From: Verrucomicrobiota bacterium
GTDB taxonomy: Bacteria > Verrucomicrobiota > Verrucomicrobiia > CAIQCK01
Direction: 5' to 3'
DNA: 64,000 bases
NCBI GenBank assembly: GCA_016222825.1
Contig: JACRQF010000009.1
Coordinates: 310,001 to 374,000 of the forward strand
Position numbers and translations under genes: made by a program
Part shown: piece by piece, positions 1 through 7,613 of the stretch
Layout: each line of letters opens with the position of its first letter
How positions within the stretch are numbered: the stretch's first letter is position 1
The notes under the pieces: generated by a model
The model's input: only the letters and a program-made list of their open reading frames with translations
Database searches by the model: none
Told to the model about the DNA's origin: nothing

Positions 1-1
1 C

Positions 2-436
2 GGGCTGAACTCCGACCCGTCAAACCTGTCACTCCGGCTGAACCGCGCAGTCGCGCTCCAGATGACGGGGCGCAATGAGGAAGCGCTCGCCGAATACCTG
101 CGCTCGCTCGCGGAGGCCGACGCCGGCTTGTCGCCCGTCGTGACCGTGCTCGCGGCGCGGTGCTGCCGCGATCTCGGCCGCTGGAAGACCGGCGCGGAAC
201 TGTTGCGCTCACTCGTTCCACTCGCGCCGCGCGAGCCGGAGTTCTGGGATTTCCTCGCCGAGATGGAAGAGAAAGCCGGGCTGGTTCCCGCTGCGGCGGC
301 CGCGCCCCTACCAGCAGCGTCGCCGGTGCTTCCTCCTGTGATCGCGCCTGCGGTCGCCTTCTGCACGCAGTGCGGCGCGAAGATCGAGGGCGGCTTGCGA
401 TTCTGCACCAACTGCGGCGCGAAGATGGACGGATGA
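2..436 (+). CDS. Partial TPR-like protein with C-terminal zinc ribbon
   Basis: The 5' end lies outside the window: the frame is open from base 2 to the TGA at 434-436, and the ATG at 62 falls in the middle of a helical segment, so it is probably not the start. The visible part is 144 residues. The first two thirds read like tetratricopeptide-type helices (N-R-A-V-A-L then E-E-A-L-A-E-Y). The C-terminus carries a zinc ribbon with two CxxC knuckles separated by 10 residues (CTQC and CTNC), ending four residues before the stop. The next gene starts 4 bp downstream and also carries a CxxC-x10-CxxC ribbon, so the two are probably co-transcribed. The function is unknown; a role as a scaffold or metal-binding assembly protein would be a guess. 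Confidence 0.75.
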   Translation, partial: GLNSDPSNLSLRLNRAVALQMTGRNEEALAEYLRSLAEADAGLSPVVTVLAARCCRDLGRWKTGAELLRSLVPLAPREPEFWDFLAEMEEKAGLVPAAAAAPLPAASPVLPPVIAPAVAFCTQCGAKIEGGLRFCTNCGAKMDG

Positions 437-440
437 CGAC

Positions 441-1097
441 ATGGACACGAATCGCCAATGCGTGAAATGCGGAGCGGCGCTCGACGCGGGCGTGCGGTTC
501 TGCGCGAACTGCGGGATCGTCGTTGCCGACGGCGCGCCGAAAGCGCGAAGCAAGTGGCCGCGTCGGATCGCGGTGCTGGGCATCATCGCGCTGGTGTCGG
601 TCGCGCTGATGGCCATCAACATGAAGCTGTTCCTGCGCGTGGCGGGGTATGCGGGCGTGGCGATGTTCATCGTAGGCGTGCTGGTGACGCTGCTGACGTT
701 CCGGAAGGCCAAGCGCGTCTCCATCGCCTCGCTGGCGATCTCGATGACCGTGCCGGTCGTGACGTTCTTCCTCTACACATACTTCCTGGGCGTGCACCTG
801 TCTGGGGCCTTGCTGACGATGGGCTTCCTCGCGGGCGCGCTGCTCGGCGGCCTGTGGGCCGCGACGAACAAGGTCTATGTCGAACAGGACGCGGTCCGCA
901 GCAAGGCGTCGCCGTGGTATCTGCTGGTGTGGGGCGGCATGGTCGTGCTGAACCAGTTGGTTGCGCTGACGACTCACCGCGCGCCAGTGGCGATGATCGC
1001 GCTGATGCTCATCGGCACGGGGCTGGCGTTCGCCAACGGTGGCGTGCTCATCCTGAAGTGCCGCCGCGCGCTCAAGGCCGCGCCGCGGGCGGCGTGA
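441..1097 (+). CDS. Zinc-ribbon multi-pass membrane protein
   Basis: The product has 218 residues. The N-terminus holds a zinc ribbon (CVKC, 10 residues, CANC) within the first 30 residues. A basic stretch (K-A-R-S-K-W-P-R-R) follows, then about six hydrophobic segments (roughly residues 44-66, 67-87, 94-120, 122-142, 158-176 and 183-205). The ribbon followed by basic residues suggests that the N-terminus is cytoplasmic. It lies 4 bp after the preceding ribbon protein, probably in one operon. I do not recognise the family beyond 'zinc-ribbon domain membrane protein'. A convergent third ribbon protein follows 9 bp downstream. Confidence 0.75.
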   Translation: MDTNRQCVKCGAALDAGVRFCANCGIVVADGAPKARSKWPRRIAVLGIIALVSVALMAINMKLFLRVAGYAGVAMFIVGVLVTLLTFRKAKRVSIASLAISMTVPVVTFFLYTYFLGVHLSGALLTMGFLAGALLGGLWAATNKVYVEQDAVRSKASPWYLLVWGGMVVLNQLVALTTHRAPVAMIALMLIGTGLAFANGGVLILKCRRALKAAPRAA

Positions 1098-1106
1098 GCG
1101 GCGGCT

Positions 1107-2273
1107 TCACTGCGGGAGCGGCGTAAACTGCAGCGTCTGGATGAGGTGTTTGAGGTGGGGATAATACTTCTCGAAGAGCGGCTGGGGCGAGGTGTAGCCG
1201 ATGAAGTAGTAGTAGGGCTGCCGCTCGATGATGACCTGTATCTGCTCCCAGAGCGTGTCGTTGCCGGGAAGCTTGTAGCCTGCGTGCAGGTAAACCGTTG
1301 TGTATCGGTTTTGGAAGTTCTGGGTTTCGTCTTCCACGAGGCGGTAATCCTGCATACGTTTCCACTGGTCAATGACGGCCCGCCGTTGTTGCGGCAAGGA
1401 GTTGCCGGCGGTCATGGTGATGAACTGGAAATTGACCGTTGTATTGCAGTCCTCAGCCCCTTTCGGTCCCGAGAACACATGGCTGTTGTCCCTGACTTGC
1501 GACTCCCAGTGCGCGGGCAGCTCCGTGACAAACCCGAACTTCGGGTTGGCATAGCGATCATACTTCACCGCGCCCGGAGCCGGGGCCGGGGTGGCCGCGG
1601 CGACACCGGGCACGTAATCGGTCGAAGGCGTGGCGGGTGGTAGAGTCGGCATTGCGGGCGGCGCAGCCGGTGCGCCGGGCTTGAACCTGTCGTTTACCGA
1701 TGGCTCAGGAGTTTGAACCGGAGCCGGCACTGTGGCAGGTGGCGGAGTTAAAACCGGAGCCGGAGTCTCCTTCACTGTTGCCGAAGCAGGCGGCACGGGA
1801 GGTGGCGCGGGTTTGGAATCTCCGGTTTGCTTCGGCTGCTCCGTCTGGCTGCCGATGAGCGCAAGCACGACCAGCAACACCACCAGCAACGCAAACCCGA
1901 TCAACCCGCCAATCAGGCAGCCCTTCATCTTCGACGAGGACTTCGGCGGCGAGGCCGTCGCCGCGGCCGCTGGCGGCACGCCTGCCACCGGCGCACCGCA
2001 AGAACCGCAGAACTTCGCATCGGGCTTCAGGGCCCCGCCGCATTTCGCGCAGGCGTTCGCTGCGACTGGCTGAGCGTTGATCACCGGCGGGACCGGCGCA
2101 GGCTGTGCGGGGGCGGGCTTGTCGAGCGCGTTGAGGTTGATGACTTCCTTCTCGGCGTTGCCAACGTCGTCCATCAGGAACTCCGTCGGTCGCTCCGTGG
2201 CGTTGCGGTAAGTTCCCGATTTGGTGCCGAAGCGGATGATTCCAAGTTTTCGCAGCGTGTCCAGTAATGACAT
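1107..2273 (-). CDS. Zinc-ribbon, single-span membrane protein with proline-rich linker
   Basis: The product has 388 residues. Order: an N-terminal segment of about 70 residues starting MSLLDTLRKLGIIRFG; a zinc ribbon (CAKC, 10 residues, CGSC) near residues 74-94; one transmembrane helix near 118-142 (G-C-L-I-G-G-L-I-G-F-A-L-L-V-V-L-L); a long Pro/Ala/Thr-rich linker to about 235; and a C-terminal globular domain of about 150 residues with many Tyr and Trp. The ribbon would be cytoplasmic and the C-terminal domain outside the membrane. The C-terminal domain resembles PsbP/DUF1795-like folds only in general character, so I assign no function. It is convergent with the two upstream ribbon genes. 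Confidence 0.7.
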   Translation of the reverse strand: MSLLDTLRKLGIIRFGTKSGTYRNATERPTEFLMDDVGNAEKEVINLNALDKPAPAQPAPVPPVINAQPVAANACAKCGGALKPDAKFCGSCGAPVAGVPPAAAATASPPKSSSKMKGCLIGGLIGFALLVVLLVVLALIGSQTEQPKQTGDSKPAPPPVPPASATVKETPAPVLTPPPATVPAPVQTPEPSVNDRFKPGAPAAPPAMPTLPPATPSTDYVPGVAAATPAPAPGAVKYDRYANPKFGFVTELPAHWESQVRDNSHVFSGPKGAEDCNTTVNFQFITMTAGNSLPQQRRAVIDQWKRMQDYRLVEDETQNFQNRYTTVYLHAGYKLPGNDTLWEQIQVIIERQPYYYFIGYTSPQPLFEKYYPHLKHLIQTLQFTPLPQ

Positions 2274-2486
2274 GGTGATTCCGTGGTCTGTTTGCAGTCC
2301 CAGCTAATGGCGGGCTGCGCTTGAAACCATCCGACCAGTTGGATCATCCCGCGTCAAGCACGATGGTCAGATCGGATCCGATTGGAAGTGTCAGTCATGC
2401 GAAGGGTGGCGGCATCAACGCCACACAAAACATGTAGCTGAACGCGCCAGCGTTCAGCCGGCGGCATCCGAACGCTGACCCCGCTG

Positions 2487-4559
2487 TCACCGCCGGTTTC
2501 TCTCGTCGAAACACTCGATGAGAGGATACGCCTCGCGGTTCACGGCGCGGGCGCGGTCGAGCAGCGGCTTGTGCGGCCGGCCGTGAATGTCAAACATGCC
2601 CTTGTTCGCACCACCGGCGTTGTCCAACGCCACGGATTCCTTCGGGTCGTCGAGGTATTTGAAGAACTGCCAGCCGACGATATTCTTCAACTCCAACGCG
2701 TTCAACGCGAAGTGCTGGTAGTAGCGGGCGCGGTCCTCCTGCGTGCGCACGAGCCAGCCCGCGCCGTGGGTGTTCGCGAGTTCCGGCACGTCCATCGCCT
2801 TTGCATACCATTCCGTAATCAGGATCGGCCGCCCGCCCCACTTCGCCCAATCAGCGAACTGCGCTGCCTGCGGGCCCCAGAAGGCGTAGTAGTTCACCGA
2901 AACGACATCGTGGAACGGTGCGAGCATCTTCCAGAACCACGGGTTGTCGAACTCGCCCTGGTGGTAATTGATCCGCGAGCCGAGGTAGAGGTGGTTGCGG
3001 TCGTATTTGCGGATGGCCTTCGTGACGATGCGGTAGTAACGCTCGAAAGCGAACGCAATGAACTCGTAGCGGTCGCGCAGCGTGGCCTTTCCGATGTCGG
3101 CGGAGCTTTTGTGCGCGGCGAGCCACGCGGCAGCGGCTTTGCGGCCGGGATCGCCCGCGTCGAGGCTGAGGTAACGGTCGAGGAGATTCACCGGGCATTG
3201 AATCTCGTTGTCGGTCATGATGCCGAGCAACGTCGGGTCGTCCGCGGTCGCTGTGAGACTCTGCGCGAACTGGTCGCAGAACTCCTCGAAGTCGGGATAG
3301 AACACCGGCATGCAGCGGTTCTTGAACCCCACCGTGCCGGAGGCCGGCTCGGTCAGGCCCTTCTTCTTCGCGAACTCGAACATGAAGTTCGTCCGCAGCA
3401 CCCAAACGAGCGGCGATTTCACCTGCTGCATCCGTGTGGAACTCCAGTTGCCCAGCCCGTTGAAGAAGTTCTCGCGCAGCAACGCCGTCGTCGCCTCGGC
3501 CCACTTCTCCGCGGAGCCAAAGTTCTTGTTCACGGTTTTCGGCTCGCGCACGGCATTGATAGCGATGTTGAAGTAGCGGCAACCCTCCGGGTCAATCAAC
3601 CACTGCCGGTCGCCGAGTTTCTTCACGTAGAAGAATCCAGTCGCTTCTTCCTTTGGCCGGTCAAGCCGGCCGCCGTAACGGTTGAGCTTCACGCTGTCGC
3701 CGGATGGTCTATAGCCGTCCAGCAACTCCAGCAGCCGCGTCGGATATTTCCGCCACGGCTTGCCGGCGGCACTGCCAGTGCCGGGCGATTCGACGATGAC
3801 CGTTCCATCGTTGTGTTTCGGCTTCGCCGCCGTTGGCCCGGAGAGGTCATAGGAAGACTTGGTTTCGTCAAAGAGCGTCTTCACCTCCTCCGCCGTCAAC
3901 GCCCGCGAGTAGAGCCGCAGTTCGCCGACGCGTCCCTTGAGCGATGGTTTGCTGTAGCCGAGGCCCTTGCCGACGATGAGCGGCTGGCCGTTACGGGCAA
4001 TCGGGCCGGTGCGCGGCTTCTCGGCGCTGAGCGTGCCGTTGACGTAGAGCCGGACCGCCGCGCCATCGTAGGTGCCGGTCAGCAGCGTCCATGTTTCCAG
4101 CTGCAACGGCTCCGCCGTCTCGACCAGCACTTTGGCGGTGTCGCGAGTTCCCCATATCCCATAAACGATGCGGCCCTCGACCGCATACATCCCGAACATC
4201 GGCGTCGTCCAGGTCTCGTTCGTATGCGGCACGCCGAACAATACCGTGTTCCGCCTCAACTCTGCCGCCTTCACCCACAGCGACGCTGTGATGGCGTTGG
4301 TGAAGTTGAATAGCGACTTCTCCGCGATGAGCACATGACCGCCGAGTCCGTCGAGTTCCAGCGACGCGCCGGCCTTCTCCTTGCGCACTTCGCCGCCGTC
4401 AATGACGCCGTCGTTCCCCAGCAGCGAGCGGTCTTTCACAACATTCCCGTCACAGCCGTTGAAACGCCAATGTCCAACCAGACCACTGCTGGCGTCCGCG
4501 GCACCAACGACAGTGCCAAGAACGAGACACCCGCAAAACTGTGCCAGAGATTTGATCAT
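2487..4559 (-). CDS. Exported LamG-domain protein with clan GH-A-like glycoside hydrolase domain (agarase-like)
   Basis: The product has 690 residues if it starts at the ATG at 4559, which is followed by a signal peptide (MIKSLAQFCGCLVLGTVVGA). The frame runs further upstream, but that part has no leader character. Residues about 25-215 form a LamG/concanavalin-like lectin domain (starting G-L-V-G-H-W-R-F-N). From about residue 255 a TIM-barrel hydrolase follows. It has the agarase-like stretch W-L-I-D-P-E-G-C-R-Y-F, a candidate acid/base Glu in T-D-N-E-I-Q near residue 452, and a candidate nucleophile Glu in I-L-I-T-E-W near residue 582. The substrate is probably an extracellular polysaccharide; the specificity is unknown. 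It is divergent from the phosphodiesterase gene at 4669. Confidence 0.75.
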   Translation of the reverse strand: MIKSLAQFCGCLVLGTVVGAADASSGLVGHWRFNGCDGNVVKDRSLLGNDGVIDGGEVRKEKAGASLELDGLGGHVLIAEKSLFNFTNAITASLWVKAAELRRNTVLFGVPHTNETWTTPMFGMYAVEGRIVYGIWGTRDTAKVLVETAEPLQLETWTLLTGTYDGAAVRLYVNGTLSAEKPRTGPIARNGQPLIVGKGLGYSKPSLKGRVGELRLYSRALTAEEVKTLFDETKSSYDLSGPTAAKPKHNDGTVIVESPGTGSAAGKPWRKYPTRLLELLDGYRPSGDSVKLNRYGGRLDRPKEEATGFFYVKKLGDRQWLIDPEGCRYFNIAINAVREPKTVNKNFGSAEKWAEATTALLRENFFNGLGNWSSTRMQQVKSPLVWVLRTNFMFEFAKKKGLTEPASGTVGFKNRCMPVFYPDFEEFCDQFAQSLTATADDPTLLGIMTDNEIQCPVNLLDRYLSLDAGDPGRKAAAAWLAAHKSSADIGKATLRDRYEFIAFAFERYYRIVTKAIRKYDRNHLYLGSRINYHQGEFDNPWFWKMLAPFHDVVSVNYYAFWGPQAAQFADWAKWGGRPILITEWYAKAMDVPELANTHGAGWLVRTQEDRARYYQHFALNALELKNIVGWQFFKYLDDPKESVALDNAGGANKGMFDIHGRPHKPLLDRARAVNREAYPLIECFDERNRR

Positions 4560-4668
4560 GCCGCGTCTATTAGCCCCAGCCGCGCTCCTGCCGCAAGCGA
4601 ATAGCTCGCAAGCCCGGACAACATTCCGCTTCCATCCTGCCGCCAATGCGTTTATCACAACGCAACGC

Positions 4669-5460
4669 ATGACTCGCATATTTCTCTTCGCACTCGTCGC
4701 CAGCGTCCTGAACCTGCACGCCGCCGAAATCATCGCCCACCGCGGCGCGTCGCGCGACGCCGCCGAGAACACGCTCGCCGCATTCAAGCTCGGCTGGCAA
4801 CAAGGGGCCGACGCCAACGAACTCGACATCTACGTCAGCAAGGACCGTGAGGTCGTCGTCATTCACGATGCCACCACCAAACGCACCGCCAAACTCGACA
4901 AACCCGTCGCCGCCCAGACGCTCACCGAGTTGCGCCAGCTCGACGCTGGCTCATGGAAAGGCGCGAAGTGGAAAGGCGAGAAGATTCCGACGCTCGCCGA
5001 GGCGCTCACGACCATTCCCGACGGCAAGCGGATGTTCATTGAGATCAAGTGCGGCGCCGACGTGCTGCCGGAACTGGAGCGCGTCCTGAAGGCGTCCGGC
5101 AAGAAGCCGGAGCAACTGGTGCTCATCAGCTTCAAGCACGACGTCATGAAGCTGGCGCGGGAGCGGTTTCCGCAGTTGCAGCTCTACTGGGTCGTCTCCC
5201 TCCGGCCTGACAAGAAAACCGGTCGTGTTCCGCCGCTCGAACCGGTGATCGAGAAGGCGCGTGCCGCCAAGCTCGACGGCCTGGACCTCGACTATCGCTC
5301 CCGTCTCGACGCGGCAGCAGTGGCGAAGATCAAAGCCGCTGGCCTGAAAGTCTATGTCTGGACCGTGGACGACGTCAGCATCGCGAAAAAGCTCGTCGCC
5401 GCCGGCGTGGACGGCATTACCACCAACCGCCCCGCCTTGCTCCGCGAGCAGCTTCGGTGA
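4669..5460 (+). CDS. Exported glycerophosphodiester phosphodiesterase
   Basis: The product has 263 residues when started at the ATG at 4669, which gives a short signal peptide (MTRIFLFALVASVLNLHA). An upstream in-frame extension overlaps the divergent gene and is not credible. The mature protein opens with the GDPD signature: I-I-A-H-R-G-A-S, then A-E-N-T-L-A-A-F, E-L-D-I-Y-V and V-I-H-D-A-T-T. These supply the catalytic His pair and the metal-binding Glu/Asp residues. It hydrolyses glycerophosphodiesters to glycerol-3-phosphate and an alcohol, probably in the periplasm. The barrel is complete, ending with V-Y-V-W-T-V-D and G-I-T-T-N-R-P. The next gene starts 16 bp downstream on the same strand. 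Confidence 0.9.
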   Translation: MTRIFLFALVASVLNLHAAEIIAHRGASRDAAENTLAAFKLGWQQGADANELDIYVSKDREVVVIHDATTKRTAKLDKPVAAQTLTELRQLDAGSWKGAKWKGEKIPTLAEALTTIPDGKRMFIEIKCGADVLPELERVLKASGKKPEQLVLISFKHDVMKLARERFPQLQLYWVVSLRPDKKTGRVPPLEPVIEKARAAKLDGLDLDYRSRLDAAAVAKIKAAGLKVYVWTVDDVSIAKKLVAAGVDGITTNRPALLREQLR

Positions 5461-5476
5461 ACCAGCGATTACATCC

Positions 5477-6850
5477 ATGCGCACAACAACCCGCTCACTC
5501 GTCTCCATGCTCTGTGTTCTGGCCCTGCTCTTGGCCGCTCCATTGGTCCTCGACGCCGCCGACACTGAGATGGTTCGCGTCCAGTTCCGCGAGGTGGACA
5601 CGCTCTTCGCCAATCCGGGCCAGGGCTGGATGAACCAGCAGCGCAGCCCGAAGAACGAGCCGCGGTTTCCTTGCTCCGTCGCTTATGTCCGCTTTGGCTG
5701 GGCGGAAGCCGAGCCAGTAGAGGGCCAATACAACTGGAAGCTGCTCGACGACGCCATCGCCGCCTGGAGACCACGCGGCGCAGCCATCGGCTTCCGCGTG
5801 ATGACGTGCAGCGCGCACAGCGCCGGCTACTACACGTCGCCGAAGTGGCTCTTCGACGCCGGCTGCAAGGGCCACGAATACCTCCGCGGCGGCGACGACC
5901 CCACCAGCGGCGGAAAACGCATCCCGCGCATCGAGCCGGATTACAGCGACCCGCTCTATCTCGCGAAGCACGGAGCTTTCCTGAAGGCGCTCGGCGAGCG
6001 TTACGACGGCCACCCCGCCATCGAATTCCTCGACATCGGCTCCTACGGTATCTGGGGCGAATGGCACACGCCGCATCCCGCGCCCGCCGCCGTCCGCAAA
6101 CAGATCGTGGACCTCTACCTGCGCGCGTTCCGCAAGACGCCGCTGGTCTTCATGTCCGACGACGCCGAGGTGCTCGCCTACGCGCTGGCCCGCGGCACCG
6201 GCTTCCGGCGCGATGGTGTCGGCTCGCCGTGGCACGAAAAGACGTGGATCGGCTCCAAGAAATACGCCGCCGTCGAAGGCATGGCCGAGACTTGGAAACG
6301 CGCCCCCATCGTCTTTGAGTGGTTCGGTGACCACAACTATCTCCAATCCCGCAAATGGTCCTTCGACGCGGCGGTGAACTTCATGCTCAACAACCACGTC
6401 ACCCTCATCAACGACAACGTCGGCCGCGTGCCGCCCGAAGCGATGCCTCAACTGGAGAAACTCGCCCGCCTCGCCGGCGCGCGTTTCGTTCTGCGAGAGC
6501 TGGCCCATCCGAAAACCATCAAGCGCGGCTCTCCGCTCCCGCTCCAGATGAAATGGGCCAACGTCGGCGTTGGCAAACTCTACCATCGCTACATCCTCCG
6601 CTTCTCCCTGCTCGACACAGAGGGCCGGCCCGTCTTCACCGCGGACGCAAAGAGCGATCCGCGCGATTGGCTTCCCGGCAAGCGCGACGTGACCGAATCT
6701 CTCCAACTTCCCGCAATGTTGAAGCCCGGCGACTACGCCCTGGCCGTCGAGTTTGCAGACCCCGGCAACCAGCGGCGATCGTTCCGCCTCGCGATGGACG
6801 CTCCGGAGAGAAACGGCCAGTATGAGTTAAGCCGTGTGAAGGTGGAGTAA
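5477..6850 (+). CDS. Exported glycosidase-like protein (DUF4832-like C-terminus)
   Basis: The product has 457 residues from the ATG at 5477, followed by a typical signal peptide ending near L-V-L-D-A-A-D. The first 300 residues look like a TIM-barrel glycosidase of the beta-galactosidase type: N-P-G-Q-G-W-M-N near the start, Y-V-R-F-G-W-A-E-A-E-P, then F-L-D-I-G-S-Y-G-I-W-G-E-W, where the Glu would be the acid/base residue. The last 120 residues look like a beta-sandwich (F-V-L-R-E-L through R-R-S-F-R-L-A), matching my recollection of the DUF4832 architecture. It is 16 bp behind the phosphodiesterase gene, probably in one operon. The substrate is unknown. Confidence 0.65.
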   Translation: MRTTTRSLVSMLCVLALLLAAPLVLDAADTEMVRVQFREVDTLFANPGQGWMNQQRSPKNEPRFPCSVAYVRFGWAEAEPVEGQYNWKLLDDAIAAWRPRGAAIGFRVMTCSAHSAGYYTSPKWLFDAGCKGHEYLRGGDDPTSGGKRIPRIEPDYSDPLYLAKHGAFLKALGERYDGHPAIEFLDIGSYGIWGEWHTPHPAPAAVRKQIVDLYLRAFRKTPLVFMSDDAEVLAYALARGTGFRRDGVGSPWHEKTWIGSKKYAAVEGMAETWKRAPIVFEWFGDHNYLQSRKWSFDAAVNFMLNNHVTLINDNVGRVPPEAMPQLEKLARLAGARFVLRELAHPKTIKRGSPLPLQMKWANVGVGKLYHRYILRFSLLDTEGRPVFTADAKSDPRDWLPGKRDVTESLQLPAMLKPGDYALAVEFADPGNQRRSFRLAMDAPERNGQYELSRVKVE

Positions 6851-6946
6851 CAAAACACGAAAGCCGGCTGAAACCGGTTCGGGCCGTGCGTGGCCCTGGC
6901 TGGCGCCGCGCTTGCGTTTGGGAGTCGTCAAACATAGTATTACGCC

Positions 6947-7174
6947 ATGATCAAGACACTGACCAAAGTGGGCAACTCCCAAGGCATCATCTTCGATGCC
7001 GCGTTGATCGAACTGGCGCACCTGAAACCCGGCGACCAGGTGAACGTGGAGGTTCATGAAGGCGGCACCATCACGCTGACGCCGCTGCGGCCCAAGCCGT
7101 CGCGCGCGGAGGTTTCGCGTGTCATCAAAGCGACGATGAAGGATTACGCCCGGACGATGAAGAAGCTGGCATGA
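6947..7174 (+). CDS. AbrB/MazE-type antitoxin
   Basis: The product has 75 residues. The N-terminal 50 residues form a swapped-hairpin AbrB domain: K-V-G-N-S-Q-G-I-I-F, then L-K-P-G-D-Q-V-N-V-E and G-G-T-I-T-L-T-P. The C-terminal 25 residues are charged and helical, as expected for the toxin-binding tail. Its stop codon overlaps the start of the following Doc-type toxin by 4 bp (ATGA), which implies translational coupling. AbrB-type antitoxins usually bind their own promoter. The upstream sequence holds an AT-rich stretch (catagtatta) just before the ATG that could be the -10 region. Confidence 0.85.
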   Translation: MIKTLTKVGNSQGIIFDAALIELAHLKPGDQVNVEVHEGGTITLTPLRPKPSRAEVSRVIKATMKDYARTMKKLA

Positions 7175-7578
7175 GGGCCACGCCCGACAACTGTTTTCAC
7201 CTCACGGTCGAAATCGTCCGGGAAATTCACGCGGAAGCCATTGCGCGCTTTGGCGGATCGGATGGAGTCCGGGAGATGGCGCTGCTGGAGTCGGCGGTCG
7301 CCGCGCCGCAGGCGAGCTTTGGCGGCGAATCTCCCTACGCGGACCTCGCGGAGGTGGCGGCGGCGTATCTGTTTTACCCGTGCAAGAATCATCCGTTCAT
7401 TGACGGCAACAAGCGGGCAGCGCTCGGCGCGTGCCTCGTGTTTCTGCGACTGAATGGAATCGAGCCGCAGGCCGACGGGCCGGAGTGGGAGCAGTTGACG
7501 CTCGCCGTCGCGGCCAGCGAACTTGATCGCGAGGAAGCAACGAAGCGGTTACGCAGGTTGCTGTCGCATTCGAAATAG
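7171..7578 (+). CDS. Death-on-curing (Doc/Fic-fold) toxin
   Basis: The product has 135 residues, the usual size for Doc-family toxins. The Fic-type active-site loop HPFIDGNKR is at residues 74-82. It fits Doc's HxFx(D/N)xNKR form, which in phage P1 Doc phosphorylates EF-Tu and halts translation. The N-terminal part (V-E-I-V-R-E-I-H and V-R-E-M-A-L-L-E-S-A-V) is also typical of the family. It overlaps the AbrB-type antitoxin gene by 4 bp. No catalytic residue appears to be missing, so the module looks intact. Confidence 0.9.
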   Translation: MRATPDNCFHLTVEIVREIHAEAIARFGGSDGVREMALLESAVAAPQASFGGESPYADLAEVAAAYLFYPCKNHPFIDGNKRAALGACLVFLRLNGIEPQADGPEWEQLTLAVAASELDREEATKRLRRLLSHSK

Positions 7579-7613
7579 GCGCGCTTATCAATTCCGTTCG
7601 GGAGCTTTAGCGT

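Noticed and set aside
4381..4668. Longer phosphodiesterase start (first 96 codons of the open frame)
   Set aside because: The extension overlaps the divergent hydrolase gene and its leader; the ATG at 4669 gives a clean signal peptide.
4560..4829. Longer start of the LamG hydrolase (90 extra codons)
   Set aside because: These residues show no family resemblance and overlap the divergent phosphodiesterase gene; the ATG at 4559 gives a clean signal peptide.
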